This document shows, piece after piece, positions 44,001 through 56,000 of a stretch of DNA of 64,000 nt. The stretch is from Macrosoma leucophasiata. Its lineage: Eukaryota; Arthropoda; Insecta; Lepidoptera; Hedylidae. The DNA is taken from assembly GCA_036365455.1 (NCBI GenBank), contig JAWQUS010000022.1, positions 3,286,001 to 3,350,000 of the forward strand, written 5' to 3'. A program made the translations under genes and the position numbers. The notes under the pieces are model-generated. The model did not search any database. It had not been told where the DNA came from and saw only the letters and a program-made list of their open reading frames with translations. Each line of letters starts with the position of its first letter. The stretch's first letter is position 1.

Positions 44001-47000
44001 ACTTGCCGCTAAATGGTAGTGTTCCGGTCAGGTGGTAATGTACGGCTCTGTAATTTCTGGCACAGAGGCATAACACCTAATGCCTCAGGAGTGGCAGCGC
44101 ATCTGCATTTTGACCTCTGGTCATTGTGTGGGTGTCTATAGGCTGCAGTCATCACTTAACATCAATGTGAACTGCATGCTTGTTTGCCACTTTTATGACA
44201 TAAGAAAAAAAAAAAAAAACCATAAAGCATCACCGGAGGGGAGTAGCCATCTGCAGGCTTTCCCCTCTGTCAAAGTACAATACCTGTCGCCTAGATGTTT
44301 AAATGCGTGAAATTGTATCTGTAAGAGTCAAGGTGCGAGTTTCGTAGTAATAGACCATTTTTGTGTGTCGCACGCATTTCCCCCCGCAAAAAAATAGAAC
44401 TGTTTTGCATTACAACAAAACAGAAATTATGTGCTGATTAAAACCATTTATTGTTTATATGCATGTATCTTCACGCCAGGTCCCTAACGGGGTAGGCAGA
44501 GAGTGTAGAGCGCCAGATATCCCGGTTCAGACAAACCTCTCGTGCCTCGTCTACCTTCATCATTCTCTTCATACATGCACGCCGATTCCTAAGACTTTTG
44601 ACCCCACCATCAGACAGAACTCGACTTATTTGGTCATGGTAGGTCAGCCTTGGTCTTCCTGGGCCTCTGCAACCATCCACATTCGCATTGTATATCTGTT
44701 TAGTCATTCGCTCATTCGACATTCTTTCTATATGCCCGAACCATCGGAGCATGCCTTTTTTCATTTTTACACCGATACTATCATTCACACAAAGTCTCTT
44801 TCTTACATCTTCATTACGAACGCGATCGGTGAGTGATACACCGCAGATCTTGCGCAAAGATCTCATCTCGACCGCGTTCAACTTACTTTCATGCTCTTTC
44901 CTGCATACCATTGTTTATATATATATATAAAATTATATCACTATACGTAGACCCCATCGAGTCTCCCATAGACCCCAGAGGGTCTATATGAACCACTTTG
45001 GGAATCACTGGCCTTAACGAATAATTCAGAGGCATAGTGTGTTTACACACTAAGCGTATTTTTTATCCGTCGGTTTTCACTCTCATCATTTGTTTTCCAA
45101 TGAGTAAGACTTGCACATAACCGGTTTTTTTCCACATTTGTTCTGAAATCCGTGAAATCATCCAATCGTAACTTGATGAAGAAATAAAATGAATTATCGA
45201 AAAGCACGTTTTTCCTTAAGCCTGAACAGGAAGATCATTGAGACTTTGAAAAAAAAAGAGATGATGTTGTATGTTTAAAAAAAAAGTACTGATTAGGTAA
45301 TTTGTTGATGAATTAGTTAACTCTACGTGAATGACAAAGAATGACTCTTTTTCTTTTCTCTTCGTTATCAGTTTGTAAAAGGAGAAATGAGACATGCTAC
45401 TGATATACTAACTTTCATAAGTCTATTATCTTAGTGATATTCTTGACTACCTACATATATATTTTTTCATAGCTCGTTCATTGACATGTATATCAATTGT
45501 TATTCACTTTAATTTATTTTGTCTGTTTTTGATTAGTCATAAGAGTTGCCTGTCACCCTAAATAAATAAACGTATTTCTGATTCTGATATGCTTCGCTGC
45601 GGCTCAGATTCAGTGTAGAAGCTCGAGGGCGTAGGCACCACCGCATTACCTAATCTATCTGCCTCCAAATGGTCGTGTTCAGCACTATCGTGTTCCGGTT
45701 AGATGGTAATGTATGGCCCCGTAATTACTATCACAGATACATAACAACTAAGGTCTCACGGGGGGCAACGCATCTGCATTTACACTTCTGATTTTTGTGT
45801 AGAAGTCTTTAAGCTGCAGTCATCACTTAACATCTATGTGAACTGCATGCTTGTTTGTCACCTTCATCATTACATGAAAAATGTATCTCACTCCTTTCTC
45901 GGTTCATTGATCGAAAAAGGAAACTATAAAAAAAATATTACCAGAAACCGATTTTGAGGCGTATATCCTGCGTAAGGCAACTTCACGCCTGAAATCCCCG
46001 AAGGGGAAGGCAGAGGTAAATGCATGCATTCAAGCCTTATTAAAGCAACTCGGCCCACCGGTCGCGGCGGACCGGAGGGGAGTAGCCATGGCGTTTATTA
46101 CCGATGCAAAACAGTCTGTCATTTTTTGCGGGGGAAAATACGTGTGACACACACTCACACTATAAAAATCGTCTATTACTACGAAACTCACACCTTGACT
46201 TTAACAAAATACATAAACAATTTCACGCACACATTTAAATATCTAGGCAACAGGCATAGGACCATTTAGTCTTGTACTTTGACAGAGGGGAAAGCCTGCA
46301 TATGGCTACTCCCTACCGGTCCGCCGCGGCTGGTGGCCCGTGTTGCTCTATGCATTCAAGCATGCATGCAAACACCCATACGATTGGACGGTTACGTTTT
46401 GGCCCATGTAACAGGTGGCGAGCCTGTTGACATCTCCGGGAACATTACCAAACTTCGAGATACTGGGAAATTTCCTGAAAATGGAGCCCAATAGAACCAG
46501 AGATAAAGGACTTTTTACTGGTGGTAGAGCTCCAGTGACGGAGCTCGCGGGCGTAGGCACCACCGCATTACCTAATATACTTGCCGCTAAATGGTAGTGT
46601 TCAACACTATCGTGTTCCGGTCAGGTGGTAATGTACGGCCCTGTAATTTCCGGCACAGAGGCATAAGACCTTAGGCCTCAGGAGTGGTAACGTATCTGCA
46701 TTTTGACCTTGGTCTTTGTGTGGGTGTCTATAGGCTGCAGTCGTCACTTAACATCAATGTGAACTGCATGCTTGTTTACTACTTCCATAACATAAAAAAA
46801 AAACAAAAAACTTTACACCATTATCTCTAATAACCCCCTACCCGGGCATCGAACCCAGGACCTCAGCGTTGTACTAGTGGGCTGCTACCACTAGGCTACC
46901 GAGGCAGTTAATACAGGTGTAATATCAATATATGCTACAGGAACATTACCATAACATAAAGGCTACAATTTGCAATGATTTAAAGGACACTTGGACGAAG

Positions 47001-50000
47001 TTGCGGGCAAATATTAGTTTTCATTATAAAACCATATTTTGTTTCGTGAACACTATCTTTAATTACTTAATTAAACCTAAAAATACGTTGAATAATCACT
47101 TGATGCTAATAAAGTTACTCATGCATCAATTATTCAATTATACTCAAAACCAAGGCTCATAACGGAATTTGCAACGAGGCTCTTCCTGATAATTCAAGTG
47201 ATTTTATATCCAAAATTCAGTGTTTTTATGTAGGTTAATTTATTTTTATTTGTTAAGTCGTTTCTAAATGTTATGCAATCTGTATTTATGGTGTGACGTC
47301 ATGGCTGGCATCACGCCATAAATCAAGGGTTTTTTTTTCTTTGTTATGGCATCGCTATCACGCATATTGCCAGTGTCAAGTAAAACGATATTTAATATTC
47401 GTAATATACAGCGTAAAATTCAGAGTCAGTCAGTCAGAGTCACAGTCGGGAATTCGAGTAAAGTGATGGCTACTTTACCAGAAAGAACATTTACAATTGT
47501 TTTATATTATTTCGCATTAACACATGCTTGTGAAATATATTTTATTTTTAAAGAAAAATGGAAAGAAAAATTTGACTTCAGGCAAGGCTCGAACTCTTCA
47601 GACAGCTTCGTTTCACAATAAATTGTATGTACGTATGTATGTATCTTCACGCCAGGTCCCTAACGGGGTAGGCAGAGAGTGTAGAGCGCCAGATATCCCG
47701 GTTTTGACAAACCTCTCGTGCCTCGTCTACTTTCATCATTCTCTTCATACATCGTAAATCACATCACTCTTATTATATTCCCAGCCGTATAAAAATTTTG
47801 TGTCTGTGCTTAATTGAAGATAAATTTATATCTTTTGGCGCGATGGGAAAAAATAGTGAGCGTGTATTTTTTCGATGCGCGCGGACGCCGACAGATAAAA
47901 ACAACAGTCTGATGTTAGTTGCTAAACTTTTTTGTCGTTTTATTTCTGTTTTTTTTTTATTTTATGATTGTGGCAAACAAGTATTCTGTATTTACTGGTG
48001 GTAGAGCTCCAGTGACGGAGCCCGCGGGCGTAGGCACCACCGCATTACCTATTATACTTGCCGCTAAATGGTAGTGTTCAGCACTATCGTGTTCTGGTCA
48101 GGTGGTAATGTACGGCCCTAATTTTCCGGCACAGAGGCATAATACCTTAGGCCCCAGGAGTGGTAACGCATCTGCATTTTGACCTTTGTGTAAGTGTCTA
48201 TAGGCTGCAGTCATCACTTAAAATCAATGTGAACTGCATGATTGTTTGCCACTTCCATTACATCAAAAAAAAAATACTGATAGCGCTATACTACTATTTA
48301 GCAGCAAGTAGGTATATAAGGTAATGCGGTGGTGCCTACCCCTGCGAGCTCCGTCACTGGAGCTCTACCATCAGTCACTATCACAAATATTTAAAAAAAA
48401 TCCTTCTACCCACAGACGACAACTGGCGATACCGCCAAAAACAGATGGGCCATATGCTCACGACCGTTGCAGCATGTACTCGGCAGACTGGTCGGCGGCC
48501 CTAGCTCAGGGGCGGAGGACACCAGACGACGAGTGGAAGATAGTCCCCTGTCAACACGGCTGGGAATATAATAAGAGTGATGTGCCTTACGATACCATCG
48601 CTTCGGAGGTGAGATTCATGTAATACCTACTAGGTGTAGACCGCTACTTATCGCCAGTGCCGGATTAGCCATATAGCAGGAGTAGCAAATGCTACGGGCC
48701 CCGCGCCACTAGGGGCCCCGTGCCTGTGCCCAAAAAAAAAACACAAATATGTAAAAAAAAAAACATAAATACACCTTAGCTATTCTCAAAGGGAGCGTTG
48801 ACCACTAATTATATAGGTACCTATATTATTATGTTGCAAGTTGGCAATACCACAATACTTACAGGGGGAATCCCCTAAATTTTTTTCCGATTCCTTTTCG
48901 TAAATGTTGTTTTATTTACATCCTAAATTTCAGTAGGCAATGTAACTCTAGGGCCCCATGGTCACATTTGCTACGGGCCCCGCACCGGGATTATCCGGCA
49001 CTGCTTATCGCTGAATAATAAAAAATAATAATTTTGTTTTGATCTAATGTCATCGCTAATACATATATTGCCAGTGTGAAGTAAAACGAAATTTCGTATT
49101 CGTCATAAGCAGCGTAAAAGTCAGAGTAAGTCGGTGAGTCGGTCAATTATCGGTCAGCCAGACAGAGTCACAGTCAGTAATTCGAGTAAAGCGATGGCTA
49201 CTTTACCAGAACATTTACAATGAAGTTTTGGAGGAAACTCGAAAATCCGTGTTTTCGCACTGTTATTCTATTTCACTATACACAGACACTGTAATAAACC
49301 TATATCAAACACAGAGCACCACACGCCTCTTTCAAGGTTCCCGCCAAAAAAAAACAATACATAAAATTATAAACCCCCAGTGATTCCTTGCGCACACGAC
49401 AACCAACCTTTTGTATGGTCACGCCATAGAGCAACAAGGGCCACCGGCCGCGGCGGACCAGAGGGGAGTAGACATATGCAGGCTTTCTCCTCTGTCAAAG
49501 TACAAGACCAAATGGTCCTATGCCTGTCGCCCAGATATTTAAATGTGTGCGTAAAAAAGAGACGATTTTTGTAGTGTGAGTGTGTGCCACACGTATTTCC
49601 CTCCGCAGAAAAAAGTGCGTAACTATAGGCTACAGTCATCACTGCATTATAGACACTCACATAAAAAACAGAGGTACAAAACAACCCGCCAATATTCTGT
49701 ATACACGACACTAATTAATCTATTATTAAGGCATCTATTTTATTTTTTAAGAAAAATGGAAAGAAAAAATTGACTTCAGGCGAGTTCGACTCGCGACCTA
49801 CTGGGAATCTAGTCCAGCCGCTCTTCCGATTGAGCTACTGAAGCCCTGCCCGATTTGTCAAATCTTTCCTTCACATCTATTGCATTGCTTTATGGTAGCA
49901 GCAGCGCCATCTATTACCAACTATTATTAATTTTTATAGATGTGAAGGAAAGATTTGACAAATCGGGCAGGGCTTCAGTAGCTCAATTGGAAGAGCGGCT

Positions 50001-53000
50001 GAACTAGATTCCCAGTAGGTCGCGAGTTCGAGTCTCGCCTGAAGTCAATTTTTTCGTTCCATTTTTCTTTAAAAATAAAATATATTTCACAAGCATGTGT
50101 TAATGCGAAATAATATAAAACAATTATTCAGGCATCTTTTTCCATTCTGCAGCTGGACTGGGTGTGCGAAAAGGACAATCTGTCAGCGACTGCGCAAGCC
50201 ATATTCTTCTGTGGAGCCATTGTGGGAGGATTGGTGTTTGGATGGATAGCCGATAAGTATGGCAGAATACCGGCTTTGGTTGGTAAGGGACTTCCATGGT
50301 TACTGTTAAATGTTTATAGATTTTGATGGAATGAAAGAATTAAACAAGGATTTACTTCATCAAACCCTCCATTCGAATGACGTCCACGGCTGGACAAAGC
50401 CTTCCCCAAAGACGCCCACAACACCGTTGTGCGTCATTTTGGAACCAATTTGGAAGTTTTATTCTAATGGCATTTGAAAGGGTTTCCAACAACACAAGAA
50501 TTTTCAAAATCGGTTCACAGTTGACGGAGTAATCGGTGAACAAACCTATATAAAAAATCGAACCCTATGTTTCGGTCGCTTTCCAGCTTCCGTGGTCTCG
50601 GGCAGACTGAGGTGACATTTATCTGACAGCAGTTTGAAAAATTATTATGTGCAGCTACCTCCATCTTTTTCGCAAACGTCTTGCGTAGCGTTCAGGATTA
50701 AAACAAAACCATACATACAGTCGTAACCGAATAATGGCGGCCAAACCATTTCAATAGATCGGTAAACATTACAATAACGTCGTATGGACATCAGCGTCAC
50801 GCGACAAAATTACCGCCACTGCGATCGCCAATCCGCCTGCGACAAGCGTGGCGATTATGGCTCATTCTCCCTGAATAACACACATTTTAACGTGTTATGC
50901 CGTCTCTTCAATGGTGAGTGCTCTGCTGAACTTTTCGACATGGTGCCACCGTCTCTTTTCCTACACCGTACTATCCACCGAAGAGAGAAGTTCCACCCTC
51001 ACCGACTGGACTGCCAGGTGGCAGTGCTCAACGGTGTAGTTTTCACGTTCGTTCCTGCCCAGAACGTAAAAATTGTGGAACGAACTTCCCTCTGAGGTAT
51101 TCCCTCAGTCCTACAATATGGGGTTCTTCAATAATGGCGTCAAAAGAGTCCTTCAGGGCGGCAGCGCGTTGGCAACTCCCCTGGTGTTGCAAATGTCCAA
51201 AGGCGACGGTGACCACTTTCCATCAGGTGGCCTGCTTGTCTGTCATCCTAATGACATGAAAAAAAATGGTGGTAGAGCTCCAGTGACGGAGCTCGCGGAC
51301 GTAGGCACCACCGCATATACTTGCCGCTAAATGGTAGTGTTCAGCACTATCGTGTTCCGGTCAGGTGGTAATGTACGGCCCTGTAATTTCCGGCACAGAG
51401 GCATAACTCCTTAGGCCTCAGGAGTGGTAACGCATTTGCATTTTGACCTTGGTCTTTGTGTGGGTGTCTTTAGGCTGCAGTCATCACTTAACATCAATGT
51501 GAACTGCATGCTCGTTTGCCACTTCCATTACATAAAAAAAAAATTACGAACCAGGCGATACATTCCCATTTTTTGGAGTCCGATAAAAAAATTGAGACAT
51601 GATCTTTAATCACCTTTTCATATTTCAGGCACCAACCTAATAGGCTTCATAGCAGGCGTAGGCACCGCATTCTGCGACAGTTTTTGGTCCTTCGCCCTTT
51701 GCCGGTTCCTCGTGGGATTTGCCTTTGACAATTGCTTCACCATGATGTATATCCTTGGTAAGTGTTAATTGGAGTACTGTCTGGCGTAAGGTCAAGAGTC
51801 TTAGCAATCGGCGTGAATGTATGAAGAGAATGATGACTGCAGAAGAAGCACGGGTGGTGTTTTAGGACCGGGATATCTGGTGCTCCACACTCGCTGCCTA
51901 CCCATGAGGGACTTGGCGTGAAGATACGTGTTAATTATACATTGTGGTAATACAGAATGAGATAGGATCATGACAAGATATTACTTATCAAAAGTTATTT
52001 ATGGTAAACTGCCTCAGTAGCCTAGTAGTGCTGGGGTCCTGGGTTCGATTTCCAGGTCGGGGGCTATCAGCGATAACGATGTAAAATCCTTTATCTCGGG
52101 TTCTATTGGGATTTTTAATTTTCTTGAAGTTTCCCAGTACCTCGGAGTTTGGTAATGAACCGGAGATGTCAACAGGCTCGCCACCTATTACATGGGCCTA
52201 AACGTAACCGGCGAATTGTGTGTGTCTGCATGTCTGCTTGAATGCATGCATTTACCTCTGCCTACTCCTTCAGGGATTACAGACGTGATTATACCTTTTT
52301 TTTGTTGAAAATTATAAAAATAGATAAATATAGATGAGATAAAACTAAAAATCCCTTTTTAATAATAATAATGGCAACCCTTGATACGTCCCACTGCTGG
52401 GCACGAGTCTCTCCCCTTCATAGGAGGAGGCCTGGTAATTCTACCTGTTGATTTATAGTAGCTTTAACGGTAACAATGAATTCCTTAGAAAATAACATAG
52501 CAACACACATATCTTCGTTTTCATAAAACATCACCAACATTCTGGAAGGAGCAATAAAAAAATTCCGCGTTTGAATGAAAATGTTTCTATTTTTTTCTAT
52601 TTTTGTTTTTCTTTGTTAATTGTAAACGTAACTTCACGCCTGTAATCCCCAAAGGGGTAGCCAGAGGTAAATGCATGCATTCAAGCATACATGCAAACAC
52701 CCACGATTTGCCGGTTACGTTTTGGCCCATGTAACAGGTGGCGAGCCTGTTGACATCTCCGGGCACATTACCAAACTTTGAGGTACTGGGAAATTTCCAG
52801 AAAATGGAAAAATCCCAATAGAACCAGAGATAAAGGCTTTTTCACCATTATCTCTGATAACCCCCTACCCGGGAATCGAACCCAGGACCTCAGCGTAGTA
52901 GTAGTGGCCTGCTACCACTAGGCTACCGAGGCAGTTGTTAATTGTAATTAGTGTTTATTCACTACAGGTAGTATTAAATACTATAGAAATGTACCTACTC

Positions 53001-56000
53001 CTCTGTGAGAGAGTAACCTAAAACTAATCGAGCATTTGTAGACCAATGTAAAAGGTAATAGGTATTAGGTGCAATTCGGGAGTCAGATTGAGTGTAATAC
53101 CAAGTTGGCATCCAAAAAGCTAGGGGTGTTAACAAAGCGAGGCAGTATTTCACTTCGGGGCAACTACTACAGCTTTATAAGGCCCAAGTGCGGCCCCATC
53201 TTGATTACTGCTCTCATTTGTGGGCGGGAGCCCCCAGTCCCAGTCCCAGTAATCTCGTCTCCACCAGTGATAATTGCAGTTAATATATCAAATTGACAGT
53301 GATCTTAAGCAAGGTTGGTAAACTAGATTTACTGGTCACGGACCTGACCTAGTCTTGAGTTATAACCTAGGTTTAAGATCACACCTTTTGTCGATAATCG
53401 TGCATGCATAATCGTACGTGAGTCTTTTTAGGGTTATTCGTTATTGGGAACTGAATAGGCACGGAACTTCACGTTTCTGTAATCCGAGGGGCAGAAAAAA
53501 ACGTTTTTTTATGTAATGGAAGTGGCAAACAAGCATGCAGTTCACATTGATGTTAAGTGATGACTGCAGCCTATAGACACCCACACAAAGACCAAGATCA
53601 AAATGCAGATACGTTAGCACTCCTGGGGCCTGAGGTGTTATACCTCTGTGCCGGAACTTACAGGGCCGTACATTACCACCTGACCGGAACATGATCGTGC
53701 TGAACACTACCATTTAGCGGCAAGTTTATTAGGTAATGCGGTGGTGCCTACGCCCGCGAGTTCCGTCACTGGATCCTACCACCAGTAAAAAATATGGTTT
53801 CATTTCCTCTGTTACAAACTGATAACAAAGAGTAAAGAGAAAAGAAAAAGTCATTCTTTGTCATTCACCGGCATGATTTACAAGTTGCTTTTTTGAGACC
53901 CATGTACCTATGTAATAAGGAGTCTACTGACCGTCACCGGGCACATTACCAAACACACCGTGCAATCGTAATGTACGAGCATTGAGAACATTCGTTTTTA
54001 TCATGGTTTATCGTAAATCTACATGCAATCGTTCTATGTTAGTTGACACTTTTTAAAAGCAAGCCTCAAGTCGTTCGATATTGTTTTAGGCCGTAAAAAT
54101 GTTTCTAATATTTATTAATTTATTCGACGCATAAAGACCAATAAAACTTTATTTTTAAAATCTACTTTTCATGATCTATTATATATTTAGATTAGCTGTC
54201 ATGTGACGTCACTAGTATAGTAAACAAACCCTGAAATGACCACAAGTGACATGTGGATGACGCGTTGTGTTGGTTTGTTTACAACCTGTATGACGTCATA
54301 TCCCACTATTCCCCACCCCACATGGCGTATAGCGTTTTAGGAATTTACATTAAATTATAGATTAAAGCGCGCATGGCCCCGCGGCTGGTGTAGATCGTAA
54401 GCGATCTACTCGGTTAAGCATTACGGGCGCGGTCTGGTGTGTAAAGGGTGACCGCTAGCGGCAAATAAAAAATGCGCGTTTCCGTGCTTCGTAGGGCACG
54501 TTAAGCCGTCGGTCCCGGTAGCTATCGATAGATAGCAGTCGTTAAACCTTGTCGGAGGCCTTATGGGCGGTTTGAAAACATCAGAAAAAGGGTTGGTCAA
54601 TAACCCATATCTCCACCAATCCGCATTGGAGAAGCGTGTTGGAGTAAGCTCCAGGCCTCACCCCAAAAAGGGGAGAGACTCGTGCCCAGTATAATGGGTT
54701 ACCATTATTATTATTATAGATTAAAAAAATGTATTTTTTAAATTGAATTATTATAGTGATTCGTGATTTATATTAATAAAAGCAATATTATAATCCTAAA
54801 TTTTGACATCAAGTACTGCAAGCAATATGTAAAGATATTCATTATTGTTATTGACACCGGGCAATATAGTCCAGGAGGAATCGGCGCATGAGTACCGAAA
54901 ACTATTCCACCTCAATTTTTTTATGCGATCCTCTTTAAATTGTCCTACTGATGATATAAATGCATGTTGCCATGGGGCAACCCCGTGCTATATTGTTTAA
55001 ACTGAAATTGTTTAAACAATTGCAAGGAATTGTTATTTTTCAACCGGACAAATTTTTTTTATATTCTTTATTGAAATACGAATAAAAAAAGTCCTATGAC
55101 TTTTCACGATAAAGTTAATATTTTTAGAGATATGAATTTTTAAAGGTTCGAAAAATCTCAAATTTGGTTACTTTTGACCCATGAAAAATATATTTAAAAA
55201 AAAAAAATATAAATAATATTTTTTTTTAATTCTTTATACAATAGTTAATAATATTCTTAATAGAGACTTTTAAAAATTTTATTATTTATACCTGTTTTAT
55301 AATTGTTAATTTCACGCGCTCACAAGTATGCGTTTGGAAAAATGCATTGAATCCCCAATATAAAACATTAGATTTTACGAATTTCGGATACAAACTAGAG
55401 AATAGTACTTTGCTACCTTTATTTATGAACAAAAGCCCATTTCCAACTGATCTTAAAAAACCGTGTAATTGTAAGAAAGCCTTGAGATTTTTCGAACCTT
55501 TAAAAATTCATATCTCTAAAAATATTAACTTTATCGTGAAAAGTCATAGGACTTTTTTTATTCGTATTTCAATAAAGAATTAAAAAAAATTTGTCCGGTT
55601 GAAAAATAACAATTCCTTGCAATTGTTTAAACAATTTCAGTTTAAACAATATAGCACGGGGTTGCCCCATGGCAACATGCATTTATATCATCAGTAGGAC
55701 AATTTAAAGAGGATCGCATAAAAAAATTGAGGTGGAATAGTTTTCGGTACTCATGCGCCGATTCCTCCTGGACTAATATGTCTAAAGCTGTTCTGTGCAA
55801 TTGGTGTCTTGCGAAGCGCTACCAGAATAAATACTTACCTAATTCTTAAAAATCCTACTCGGGTTATGATAAAATTGAAAAATAATTCCAAAGAATGCAA
55901 TAATACTTAATTGCTTTCCTAAAATCTATCAAATTTTTGAGTTTCATCTCAAGATTGGTGTGATTTTCAAAGATTTTAACTGTTGAATCTCCTTCAGTTC

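Larger units (their letters stand above)
45976..46908 (-). mobile_element. SINE-A split twice (TIR-1 and SINE-B)
   Basis: Pieces: about 45976-46039, 46352-46515 and 46811-46908. Together they give tail, body and tRNA head. CATTCAAG flanks the TIR-1 insertion. Confidence 0.82.

Noticed and set aside
53441..53713. Recurrent frames through SINE-B (also 16979, 32898, 38365, 44080, 51424)
   Set aside because: Identical peptides at many loci and no start or domain; they are SINE-B read-through.
55347..55583. 78-codon frame in the 907-bp element
   Set aside because: AT-rich, extends into the inverted arm, no transposase motif.
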